Assembly (NCBI GenBank): GCA_022606425.2
Contig: JAHDVF020000900.1
Span: 1 to 64,000, forward strand
Origin: Lepidostoma basale
Taxonomy: Eukaryota; Arthropoda; Insecta; Trichoptera; Lepidostomatidae
Direction: 5' to 3'
DNA length: 64,000 nt
This document shows positions 24,601 through 29,393 of the stretch, piece after piece; the first letter of the stretch is position 1, and the number at the start of each line of letters is the position of its first letter. Under the pieces are notes generated by a model, which worked only from the letters and a program-made list of their open reading frames with translations, made no database searches and was not told the origin of the DNA. A program made the translations under genes and the position numbers.

Positions 24601-25996
24601 CTCCACAGGGGTGACCTTGGTGGAGAGCTGTGGAGCCCACGGTTGGTGTAGCGTCCACACACTGTTGTAAACAAGCTCTCCACACGTGGAATGCGTGTTT
24701 AAACGCGAGTCCGTCCACAAAGTTTGTTGAAGGTCAAACGAATTTTGGTTTTAAACAAGTGTCTACACAGTTTTAAGCCGCCGGTGGAGAGCTTGTTTAA
24801 AACAGTGTGGCCCGCCTTTTAGTTGTAGCGTACATACAGCGATGTCGGCTGGCATTCGACAAAGGAGTGGTGAGGGTTAATGTAGCATGATCACATGTCT
24901 TCCATCCGTTACTCAATGAATGTTCGGTAAAGATCCTGGAGTCCCTGGAGAACCGCGAGCCGTCGCTGTACCGAAACGACAGCTTCAAGATTGATCTGAG
25001 CAACCTGTCAATGGACAACCTGTCGTGGAAGAGTGCGGAGCCGGAGGGCGTTGGCGACATGCGCAAGTGCCTCAATTTCGCCCTGCTGCTGCAGCCGCTC
25101 TTCTGCGTCTTCTGGTTCATGGGCGTCGTGGCGCTGGAGAACGCCAACCAGCCCCTGCCACCCTTCGTCTTCGCCTTCCTCTGGATAGGGATGGTAATCC
25201 TTTGCAAATATTATTCAAATTGATTCGTTAACTAATTTTGGTTCCTAGATGATAAAAAAAATGGTTCATTGAAAGAAAAAAAACGGTTCCCTAACCGGAG
25301 ACGGTTCGCCAACCGGAGACGGTTCGCCAACCGGAGACGGTTCACCAACCGGAGACGGTTCGCCAACCGGAAACGGTCCCCTAACCAGCAATGGTTCTTT
25401 ACCAAAATTGTCTCTTGAACGAAATTGGTTCCTTGAACGTAATTAGTTCCTTGAAAGTAATATTGATTCCTGGTCCAGAGTTTATCTCTCAATCAAATTT
25501 TGTCTTGACGAAAATTGATTCCTTTAACAGAATAGATTCCTGCTGCAATAGAGGAAGACCGAGGGAAACGTGGCACGATCAAATAAATCAAATATTTCAA
25601 TATGTCGGCCATGTGAGGAGTCAGAGAAATCAACGCGCGTGCATGACACGATGTATGAATGTTGAGGAAGCGAGAGAAATATGTCGGGGAAAGAAAAGTG
25701 TGGCAGTCCATTCTTTCTGCCTACACGTTCGGGAAGACGGCGTGATGGTTAGTTAGTTACCAAATTTTGTACTAAAACAAATTAATTTCTTCTTCCAGCA
25801 CATCTTCATATATTTCCGTCTGACACGTGTCCTGCCCTACATACCCTTCGAAGCCGACACGGCGTGGTCTGGCGCCACCGAAAACCCCGGGAGCATAGCC
25901 GAGGGCGGGCAGCCGCCCAGCAAGTCCACGGACACCATCCCGCTGCTGGTCACCAAGGTGGAGTCCCCGCCCTCGATAAGCACCATCAGCCACTAG
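9533..25996 (+). CDS. Class B/adhesion-type seven-transmembrane receptor, complete (8 exons)
   Basis: Joining 9533-9629, 14809-15078, 16137-16459, 18251-18433, 19068-19293, 23762-23904, 24933-25193 and 25799-25996 gives 566 residues with every phase matching. Order: basic n-region and hydrophobic signal peptide (1-33); acidic ectodomain to about 173 without a visible GAIN/GPS cleavage site; TM1 174-197; TM2 210-230; TM3 238-265 with Cys238; TM4 278-299; Cys307 in DYCWMS of loop 2; TM5 313-337; a ~120-residue third intracellular loop; TM6 461-482 with QPLFCVFWFMG; TM7 489-508; 58-residue tail. Cys238/Cys307, CW after TM4 and the Pro/Trp of TM6 are class B2-like features. The specific receptor and ligand are not recognised. 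The introns carry LINEs, MITEs and copies of the terminal exon. Confidence 0.85.
9675..9775 (-). mobile_element. LINE-B 3' end in receptor intron 1
   Basis: CTATCACGCCGCATCCCCGC, AGAGAGAATGGACCGCCACA and CTACCTTCCTCCATATT on the plus strand are a minus-strand LINE-B terminus truncated at about 100 bp. Confidence 0.75.
9785..10450 (-). mobile_element. LINE-A, one of the longer copies
   Basis: TAAC-repeat tail at 9785-9812, then the whole 3' region up to RDGRVERDIERRVGAGNKVN and an upstream MFT. The peptide between MAVHNGVLLPTLMYGSE and RSQRN is nearly continuous, with one frameshift near MRSL. Lies in receptor intron 1, antisense to the gene. Confidence 0.9.
10463..10665 (+). mobile_element. 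LINE-C relative, C-terminal fragment
   Basis: Reads NPGILRELNIYVPHSYSRAR, then HILFYAPNCRTEALRSSPL and YRNRFV. It is collinear with the LINE-C motif VPDRYLRQHRLFYLPAARTN, so it looks like a distant member. After 10665 to about 10835 nothing is recognised. Confidence 0.5.
10838..11408 (+). mobile_element. LINE-A fragment preceded by a LINE-B scrap
   Basis: 10838-10876 is a short minus-strand LINE-B piece (CGAGTCATACACACACATCG). 10893-11408 is a plus-strand LINE-A from MAVHNGVLVPTPMYANEARN to the GATGGTTAGTTAGTTA tail, with frameshifts near MVKNYMLTM. Confidence 0.85.
11516..11680. mobile_element. Fold-back element built from LINE-A-type tails, copy 1
   Basis: TAAC repeats and CCATCACGCCGTATCCCC form one arm. 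ACTGATGCGGCACTCCATCC leads to the other, GGGAGACGCGGTGTGATGG, which is roughly the arm's reverse complement. After it comes TTGCGAACCTCATCGCCACC. Other copies: 24278-24403 and 27684-27847. Confidence 0.65.
11700..12225. repeat. AT-rich stretch with a short internal duplication
   Basis: GTGCACATATTG...TCCACGAATCCACCGTTTTTT at about 11801-11855 is repeated in diverged form at 11893-11970. The remainder (12000-12225) shows two GATTTATCG-type palindromic words and no recognised gene. Confidence 0.4.
12228..12462 (+). mobile_element. LINE-B 3' fragment
   Basis: FGHMERMGEEIMVKKVYFND through RPRKTWHDQINKILKVGHVR to EESREVCQDRVV; no tail remains. 12466-12690 after it is unassigned repeat-like DNA; its AAGCTGTT...CATCAGCTTC words recur at about 46105-46160. 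Confidence 0.75.
12831..13690 (+). mobile_element. MITE family with complex subterminal repeats, long copy 1
   Basis: Ends are GCGGGCCACACTGTGG and, inverted, CACAGTGTGGCCCGCCTTTT. Next to them GAGAGCTTGTTT and CTCTCCAC repeats recur on both sides. No transposase coding. The interior (about 12990-13500) is shared, inverted, with 37073-37894. Short versions lie at 24571-24820 and 39476-39739. Target duplication is not clear. Confidence 0.8.
13735..14280. repeat. T-rich low-complexity tract
   Basis: About 545 bp of imperfect TTTTTTTCAATTATT repeats, strongly strand-asymmetric. It lies in receptor intron 1 upstream of exon 2. The all-Phe/Ile reading frame it opens is an artefact. Confidence 0.85.
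14440..14735 (+). mobile_element. LINE-H 3' fragment
   Basis: RLNRLRWTGHFQRMPSSRTP, GRRPIGRPRLR and VRSVRLEG...ELETKNTGG resemble the C-terminal end of a non-LTR ORF, with stops. It ends about 70 bp before receptor exon 2. Confidence 0.55.
14809..15078 (+). CDS. Receptor exon 2: ectodomain
   Basis: Long pyrimidine tract and TTTCAG before 14809; donor AATG|GTAATT. Encodes residues 33-122, including a basic patch KVKKSHSHR, then an acidic Tyr/Asp-rich stretch (NEDYFASYDSDYS) and NFSS, a potential N-glycosylation site. No known domain is recognised. Confidence 0.85.
15549..15852 (-). mobile_element. LINE-A 3' fragment in receptor intron 2
   Basis: TAAC tail, then an open reading frame on the minus strand from MKGSLRWFGHMKRMNKERMV to MNVGEAREMSGK. 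5'-truncated at ATGAAAGG, the same point as the copy at 19683. Confidence 0.9.
15856..15922. repeat. 28-bp-arm palindrome
   Basis: GATAACCTATAAGATTTTGT and its reverse complement ACAAAATCTTATAGGTTATC flank a short centre (AAAGTACTAA). The right arm continues into a unit of the 120-bp repeat, so the left arm is an inverted copy of the unit's start. Confidence 0.8.
16137..16459 (+). CDS. Receptor exon 3: juxtamembrane region, TM1, TM2
   Basis: Acceptor ATATGCAG, donor CAG|GTGAGA. Encodes residues 123-230: acidic stalk, IDSVEYVYYGAHRG, TM1 (WATPVCAGAGVSALLLLAAA), short loop RRKGFRASK and TM2 (VNMICSLLVTNLTLLVGVQ). The exon is very GC-rich compared with its introns. Confidence 0.9.
16486..16605. 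repeat. Receptor-derived repeat copy in intron 3
   Basis: Begins 27 bp after the exon 3 donor with AAAAAGCGCCAAAAGCGCC, the word found in the 3' UTR at 26046. It is followed by CAGCAAGATGTTCCCCATGG, which copies exon 3 (16381-16400) with one change. Confidence 0.7.
16633..17200 (+). mobile_element. Internally deleted piggyBac-like element
   Basis: ORF 16882-17121 encodes 79 residues. An acidic N-terminus (SSNEDEIQCILLESGSENEV) resembling piggyBac transposase starts is fused to a Cys-rich end (RWECEKCLVALHMPECFKTY) resembling the C-terminal zinc-binding domain. The whole catalytic core is missing. TTAA at 16633 precedes the left end; palindromes CCGGCGAATCGCCGG (16654) and CCGGCGATTCGCCGG (16699) lie in the 5' region. 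The right end is not identified. Confidence 0.55.
17216..17790 (-). mobile_element. LINE-G fragment with a 172-codon open frame
   Basis: Minus strand: MEQVMSFRYLEVEIC, VREQVSKASAVSGCLNNLVW, RIYKTCVRPIMTYAVETRAD, EMEVLRSITGKTLRDRVSNE and a terminal KIWRDSWISSSDE. This is the post-RT region of a non-LTR element. It ends in an AAGAAGAAG tail. Related: 48780-48885, 51497-51875, 52930-53330. Lies in receptor intron 3. Confidence 0.8.
17846..18022 (-). mobile_element. tRNA-headed SINE with poly(A) tail
   Basis: On the minus strand the head has an A-box TGGCAGAGTGG (18014-18004) and a B-box GGTTCGATTCC (17971-17961) spaced as in tRNA. A ~95-bp body with GTGACAATAAAATGGCGATA follows and then ~18 A. 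The head is tRNA-like, but the element continues past the acceptor-stem position, so this is a SINE rather than a tRNA gene. No convincing target duplication seen. Confidence 0.75.
18251..18433 (+). CDS. Receptor exon 4: TM3 and start of TM4
   Basis: Acceptor TTGTTCCAG, donor CTG|GTGAGT, phase 0 both sides. TRCEIIALLLHYMHLVCASW carries the conserved TM3 cysteine and the LLHY motif seen in adhesion receptors; YNYLFAYGVPAVLVL begins TM4. Confidence 0.92.
18478..18960 (+). repeat. Diverged copies of the receptor's terminal exon in intron 4
   Basis: At least three to four units. Each has GCGCCAAAAGCG(CC/TC)TA, GCGCTTTTTGACGA-type and ATTTTTT words, then CACCAAGG-like and ATAA(A/G)CA(C/T)CAT(C/T)AGCC words corresponding to exon 8 codons for VTK...STIS, then AAGATTGCAT. 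The last copy includes TTCAGTGTGATAAGGTAAGA, matching the 3' UTR at 26107. The copies carry stops and indels. Confidence 0.75.
19068..19293 (+). CDS. Receptor exon 5: TM4 end, loop 2, TM5
   Basis: Acceptor CCTCTAG, donor G|GTGAGT, phase 1. FFYAIS completes TM4; DYCWMSLEKG has the loop-2 cysteine; LLGLMAPGTALILGNTLVAM is TM5. It ends in a basic loop-3 start, SRKRREG. Confidence 0.92.
19440..20275. repeat. Inverted repeat pair flanking LINE-A
   Basis: 19460-19645 and 20085-20270 are reverse complements with a few mismatches (for example CCTGTCATTGGTTGGGTTAA against TTAACCCAACCAATGACGGG). A LINE-A copy lies between them. A third, more diverged copy is at 27945-28115. Possibly the long terminal inverted repeats of a DNA transposon. 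Confidence 0.75.
19683..19990 (+). mobile_element. LINE-A 3' fragment
   Basis: Open from MKGSLRWFGHIERMNEERMV to CMTRCMNVE, then the standard terminus with TTAG repeats. Truncated at the same ATGAAAGG point as 15549-15852. In receptor intron 5. Confidence 0.9.
20350..20742. mobile_element. 393-bp element with ~90-bp terminal inverted repeats
   Basis: Left arm 20350-20440 (AAAAATAGAAAAACTAAAAA ... GACATCTTCGAGTGTGCAGG) pairs with right arm 20640-20742 (CCTGCACACTCGAAGATGTC ... TTTTTAGTTTTCTATTTTTA). The core has no ORF. No target duplication is evident because a LINE-B fragment abuts the right end. Confidence 0.75.
20745..21330 (+). mobile_element. LINE-B with reverse-transcriptase YADD box and internal deletion
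   Basis: Reads INAGAKMSDLSVNCLLYADD (YADD codons at 20792-20803), AVLVADSADELQ, then jumps directly to LMYGSEAWNWQKKDE. Roughly 100 codons between palm and C-terminal region are deleted. Ends with GGAGAAACGGCGTGATGG and a TTTG-repeat tail. A further deletion is at HEISNFKG. Confidence 0.9.
21360..21660 (+). mobile_element. Possible LINE fragment
   Basis: In broken frames reads KRFKDSLKQTCKRLT and GKRLQWQ, faintly like the KKRFKD.LK motif before the C-terminus of some non-LTR elements. Weak. Confidence 0.25.
21566..22310 (-). pseudogene. Unrecognised exon-like fragment split by a MITE
   Basis: If 21752-22258 and one copy of the 9-bp duplication are taken out, the minus strand has an acceptor-like TTTATTTATCATAG at about 22311. 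It is followed by a GC-richer open frame reading VRGRPSYTVVGTHVTEDSYL and LDPHTLGQKKALEVEPSPSP, open to TAG at 21566. All three frames are partly open and the protein is not recognised. It lies antisense in receptor intron 5. It could be a broken exon, a processed fragment or a chance frame. Confidence 0.3.
21752..22258. mobile_element. 507-bp MITE with 9-bp target duplication (Mutator-like)
   Basis: The ends are CAAGGTATATAGAATAATAT (21752) and its reverse complement ATATTTATTCTATATACCTT(G) (ending 22258), about 31 bp of terminal inverted repeat with one indel. They are flanked by ATGCGTACC at 21743-21751 and 22259-22267. Nine-base duplications are typical of Mutator-like elements. The interior is AT-rich without coding. 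Confidence 0.85.
22335..23010 (-). mobile_element. LINE-J fragment
   Basis: Minus strand: MMTFGRLDYTVGQYCIGRNV, VEKFKYLGSILTQSLDPDVE, MKSLFCNDNINSKLRQRMIK, SVLMYRCETWTPKVNSLNRL, LETFEMWFHRRILRGPWTDM, then, in another frame, GRRQMSWLRNVREWTG. Stops and frameshifts. Related: 29394-30245 and 53643-53780. Confidence 0.8.
23015..23655 (-). mobile_element. LINE-F fragment inserted next to LINE-J
   Basis: Minus strand: SRLNKARGAFAMLRPVWRSG, KSVLLYGCETWKYTASVIGK, RRKWQWIGHTLRRNPACIAQ, RGRPRATSRRTLQDEVKAAG, ending CDGTKRRRR and an AAGAAGAAGAAT tail. The tail abuts LINE-J in the same orientation with no spacer and the reading frame runs through the joint, making a chimeric 209-codon frame. Confidence 0.85.
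23762..23904 (+). CDS. Receptor exon 6: intracellular loop 3
   Basis: Acceptor CCGTTTCAG, donor CAG|GTGAGT. Encodes residues 367-414, a hydrophilic Ser/Asp-rich stretch (SSNSLASVDSRRGDVASDNK) with likely phosphorylation sites and no known domain. Phase matching to exons 5 and 7 supports it. Confidence 0.82.
24278..24403. mobile_element. Fold-back element built from LINE-A-type tails, copy 2
   Basis: Same two arms as 11516-11680 (CCATCACGCCGTCTCCCTG and GAGACGCGTTGTGATGG around ACTGATGCGGCACTTC). It ends right at the second arm. In receptor intron 6. Confidence 0.65.
24571..24820 (+). mobile_element. MITE family with complex subterminal repeats, short copy 1
   Basis: About 250 bp. Left end AAGGCCGTGCCACACTGTTT, right end AACAGTGTGGCCCGCCTTTT. 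Internally CTCTCCACACGTGGAATGCG. The flanks are themselves inverted (GCCAGCCGACAACT left, AGTTGT ... GTCGGCTGGC right), suggesting insertion into another fold-back sequence. It ends about 110 bp before receptor exon 7. Confidence 0.8.
24933..25193 (+). CDS. Receptor exon 7: loop 3 end, TM6, start of TM7
   Basis: Acceptor GGTAAAG has a weak pyrimidine tract; donor ATG|GTAATC. SLYRNDSFKIDLSNLSMDNL is the last part of loop 3; FALLLQPLFCVFWFMGVVAL is TM6; PLPPFVFAFLWIGM starts TM7. Phase 0 on both sides. Confidence 0.88.
25262..25470. repeat. 18-bp minisatellite in receptor intron 7
   Basis: Six to seven units of GACGGTTCGCCAACCGGA at about 25279-25405, each containing a CGGTT...AACCG palindrome. 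The pattern decays to GGTTCCTTGAACG(T/A)AAT units at 25405-25470. Confidence 0.85.
25537..25757 (+). mobile_element. LINE-A 3' end in receptor intron 7
   Basis: NRGRPRETWHDQINQIFQYV through RACMTRCMNVEEAREIC to GGCGTGATGGTTAGTTAGTT. It ends about 40 bp before the exon 8 acceptor. Confidence 0.9.
25799..25996 (+). CDS. Receptor exon 8: TM7 end and C-terminal tail
   Basis: Acceptor TTCTTCCAG. HIFIYF completes TM7; the tail RLTRVLPYIPFEADTAW... ends VESPPSISTISH and TAG (25994-25996). The last ~15 codons plus the 3' UTR belong to a repeat whose diverged copies are in intron 4 (18478-18960). Confidence 0.88.
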   Translation, partial: HIFIYFRLTRVLPYIPFEADTAWSGATENPGSIAEGGQPPSKSTDTIPLLVTKVESPPSISTISH

Positions 25997-26135
25997 ATCC
26001 CGAGCTGCCAAATCCCGCCAGGGACAGAAGATTGTGTAAGAATATAAAAAAGCGCCAAAAGCGCCTAGAGCGCTTTTTGACGATTTTTTTAAAAAATCGT
26101 TACCTTCAGTGTGATGAAGGTAAGAAGTTGATTAT
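25997..26135 (+). repeat. Receptor 3' UTR carrying the gene-specific repeat unit
   Basis: After the stop come GCCAGGGACAGAAGATTGTG, AAAAAAGCGCCAAAAGCGCC, AGCGCTTTTTGACGATTTTT and TTCAGTGTGATGAAGGTAAG. The AAAAAGCGC/GCGCTTTTT pair can form a hairpin. These words, in the same order, recur in introns 3 and 4. No AATAAA is obvious close by. Confidence 0.75.
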
Positions 26136-26884
26136 TTATGGGAAAAATTGTGGTCTATGGCATTTTGTCTGGTCCAATGAAAAAGTTCCAGGGTTTCACG
26201 ACGAAGGTTCGATGCTAAAATGTCATCTGGTGCCTACCTATCAGGACCGAAAGTTGATGTGCTGAAGATATATATATTTTATTTAAAATATGATTTTGTC
26301 GGTCATATAAAAAAAATCGTTAAATTGATTTTAATTTTATTTTAGTAGGTCTAAAAGTGTATCAAATTTGATACTGTTTGAAAAAAAAAATCGTATCATA
26401 GAATGTTACTTGTTTAAAAAATGACCCGATGATTCTTATCGAAATCAAAGCATTGCTTGACGATAATTAAACTATTTGTCATAAAATTTTGTCAATCTCT
26501 GAGGTAGATTTGTGATGTAATTACAGTGATGGATTTTGAATCCGGAATTCATATTTAATTTATCAACAAATCGACTTAGTTTAGATAAGTATCACATATG
26601 ATACATTTAAAAACCGATGTGTTTTAAGTAGTTGATCGGTATAATTTTGACATTTGACTATAAAAAGCCAAAGACGAAATGGTTGAAGCTTTGTATGATG
26701 CGGGTTCGTGAAATTGGCATTTCAAAATGACCCACTTGTAATTCAATATGACTCGAATGAGTGGATATGAAAAAAAAACTGTCTTGTATCGTATAAGATT
26801 CTTCGTGTAAATATGAGTTTTGTCTGTAAATTATATTTATATGGCTATATCCCTTATTGCAAATAAGACGTCTTACCGAAAACG
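26136..26884. other. AT-rich stretch, nothing recognised
   Basis: No gene or known repeat. ATGATAC-type words (GTATCAAATTTGATAC, TATCACATATGATAC) appear as scattered palindromes and foreshadow the tandem array that follows. Confidence 0.5.
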
Positions 26885-27175
26885 ATTCATGTCTCAGATG
26901 TGATCTATGTCTCAAATATGATCGGTCTCAAATGTGATCGGTCTCAAAAGTGATCGGTCTCGAATGTGATCGGTCTCAAATGTGATCGGTCTCAAATGTG
27001 ATCGGTCACAAATGTGATCTGTCTCAAATGTGATCGGTCTCAAATGTGATCGATCTCAAATGTGATCGGTCTCAAATGTGAATGGTCTCAAATGTGATCG
27101 GTCTCAAATGTGATCGGTCTCGAATGTGATCGGTCTCGAATGTGATCGGTCTCAAATGTGATCTGTATCAAATAT
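26885..27175. repeat. 16-bp tandem array
   Basis: About 17 units of GATCGGTCTCAAATGT with single-base variants (CGAATGT, GATCTG, GAATGG). The unit is not a multiple of three and gives no gene. Degenerate CTCAAATATGA words continue to about 27480. Confidence 0.92.
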
Positions 27176-27521
27176 TTACCATATATCTCGCCCTTAAACA
27201 TGATTGTTTCTTAAAAATGTGATCTCACAATACATGTCATATCTTTATTCTAAATACGATCCGTGTATCATATATGTGACTTCATGTATCATATACGAAC
27301 TAGGTAAAAAAATTAACGATTCAGCACCCGATTATAATTAACGTCTCAAATATGAGACGATTTATTGAACAGGACACCCACATCTCGAATAATAATATCC
27401 ATGTCTCGAATATGAACCACAATAGAAAACAACATCAGTATCTGAAAAAAAGTCTCTTATACGATTCATAATCTCAAAGATGATCCTTTATTCAAAATTG
27501 ACCCAAATCTTTAAATCAGAG

Positions 27522-27600
27522 GTGCCCAAATATTTTTGTTCCGTAGACCCCTTGCTGATATCTGATATTTATTTTGTGTAAACCCCCTGCTCTTGTAATA
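27522..27600. mobile_element. Possible hAT-type terminal sequence
   Basis: CAGAGGTGCCCAAATATTTT followed by TTCCGTAGACCCCTTGC looks like a hAT left end (CAG(A/T)GGT(G/T)CCCAAA...CCCC). The matching end was not found. Confidence 0.35.
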
Positions 27601-27683
27601 TTGATTTTTATTATTTTTTTTCTAATTCACCTTTAACTATATTATTATTTTTTTAAACTGACAGAGAAATCAAGCCAATAGTT

Positions 27684-27847
27684 ACTAACTAACTAACCAA
27701 CCATCACGCCGTCTCCTCGAAAGGGTAGGCAGAAAGAATGGACTGTCACACTTTTACTGATGCGGCACTCCATCCTTCTCTTTTCGCCCCGCGGGAGACG
27801 CGGTGTGATGGGTTGCGAACCTCATCGCCACCAATAGGCATCTCCCG
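27684..27847. mobile_element. Fold-back element built from LINE-A-type tails, copy 3
   Basis: Nearly identical to copy 1 (11516-11680) over CACACTTTTACTGATGCGGC and CCCGCGGGAGACGCGGTGTG to CACCAATAGGCATC, so that sequence is part of the element. Confidence 0.7.
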
Positions 27848-27944
27848 AAAGTCATCCCCGTAGTCACGCCTTTATCTTCACATCTACTGCAGTAGAATCC
27901 TTCTGCTGCTGAATGTACATCGCCGCCGCCTGTAGACCCTCTTT

Positions 27945-28115
27945 TCCTTCGTCGTGGCTAACCGTCGTAAGAAGGGCGGAATGGTGAATGTTGTTAAACA
28001 TAAAGTGATCGCTTAACCCAACCAATGACAGGTCATAAGTCCTGTTAACGCCTCGACTACCATATTCTGTTCCCAATTCGCATCTTCGTCTCTATTGAGA
28101 TACAATTAATCTTTG
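27945..28115 (-). repeat. Third copy of the 19.4/20.1-kb inverted repeat
   Basis: GCTTAACCCAACCAATGACA, GGTCATAAGTCCTGTTAACG and CATCTTCGTCTCTATTGAGA match 20150-20270 in the same orientation. No partner was found nearby. Confidence 0.75.
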
Positions 28116-28195
28116 CAATTGTGATAAAAGGACAAGACTAATAATCAATACAAAATATTGACGGGATGATTCATATGCATATTTTATTTTTTTCT

Positions 28196-28290
28196 AAAAA
28201 GGGGTGACACGTCGAAAAAGTTTGAGGACCATGTTATAAAAACACTGGTTCTCAAACTTTTTATGCTCGGTCACCCCTTTTACATTTTGC
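28196..28290. mobile_element. hAT-like ends, back to back
   Basis: AAGGGGTGACACGTCGAAAA followed by AGTTTGAGGACCATG (28198-28233), then CACTGGTTCTCAAACTTTTT and GGTCACCCCTTTT (28244-28280), are reverse-complementary. CTGGTTCTCAAACTTTTT with CACCCC is a familiar hAT non-autonomous end. Confidence 0.5.
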
Positions 28291-28571
28291 TGTTTAAAAT
28301 TTATTGAAATGAATTAGCTTACATTTTGTGTATCATAGCCCAATTTTTAAATTTTTTTATTTTAATTTAAAAATATCGTTCTTTACGATTAGAATATAAT
28401 GACAATTATGTGCACTTAGGAATGTGTCGACTTTTGTAAATATTTAATAATCCCATCGGTTAGATGGTCGTGATTTGAAGTTAAATATAAAATATATCTA
28501 TAATGAAAGCTGTGTAAAATTCGATAGGGATGATTCGAGGGCCGATTCTCGATATTTTTTATATAATATAA

Positions 28572-29038
28572 TACAATTAAAATAAATAAAATAAAATAAT
28601 AATTTATCAATGAAAGCGAAAACAGCCGTTCACAATGGAGTTCTGGTCCCAACCCCAATCAATATATGGAAGCGAAGCATGAAACTGGCAGAAGAAGGAT
28701 GAGAGCAGAATAAATGCGGTAGAGATGAGGTCTCTAAGACGTATGTGTGGTAGAACGATATACGACAGAATCTCAAATGCTGATATAAGAAAGGAATGTA
28801 GAGCGGAAGAAGGTATTATGAAAGGATCGCTGCGTTGGTTCGGACATATGGAACGCATGGACGGAGAAAGAATGGTTAAGAAAGTATACGTTAATGATGT
28901 AAATGGGATACGTAGTCGAGGCAGACCGAGGAAAAGGCTAGAGAAGTTTGCCAGGATGGAGTAGTGTGGCGGTCCATTCTCTCTGCCTACCCCTGCGGGG
29001 AAACGGCGTGATGGTTTGTTTGTTTACAATTAAAATAA
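28572..29038 (+). mobile_element. LINE-B with probable target duplication
   Basis: 28612-29024 runs from KAKTAVHNGVL through ISNADIRKECRAEEGIMKG to CLYPYPCGETA with a TTTG tail. TACAATTAAAATAA occurs at 28572-28585 and 29025-29038. Internal deletions occur at EEGI|MKGS and PRKRLEKFARM. Confidence 0.88.
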
Positions 29039-29261
29039 TAATTGTTGATATTTTCGTTTCCTGAATCATCCCTATTCAGCTTTTTCACGATGCTTTCTAT
29101 ATATGACTATGTAATATTGGAAGAAATTCTGTCAGATTTTATAAATCTCTTATAATAATCAATGTAATTAAATCTATATATTATGGAAATTGTTTTCATC
29201 TTTCTATGGTATAAAATAAAAATTATCTAATTAAATAATTTAAACTTATCCAAAAAATCTA

Positions 29262-29360
29262 CAATGGCAGTGCACAATGGTGTTCTTCTACCGACCCTTG
29301 TGTATGGAAGCGAAGCATGAAACTGGCAAAATAACGATGAAAGTAGAATAAATGCAGTAG
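29262..29360 (+). mobile_element. LINE-A internal scrap
   Basis: MAVHNGVLLPTLVYGSEA then SRINAVV; no 3' tail. The LINE-J/LINE-C complex follows. Confidence 0.8.
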
Positions 29361-29393
29361 TAAAATTATTTTATTTCACGTTTAATTATCGAA

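Noticed and set aside
26885..27175. CRISPR-like array
   Set aside because: Units are tandem without spacers and the host is eukaryotic.
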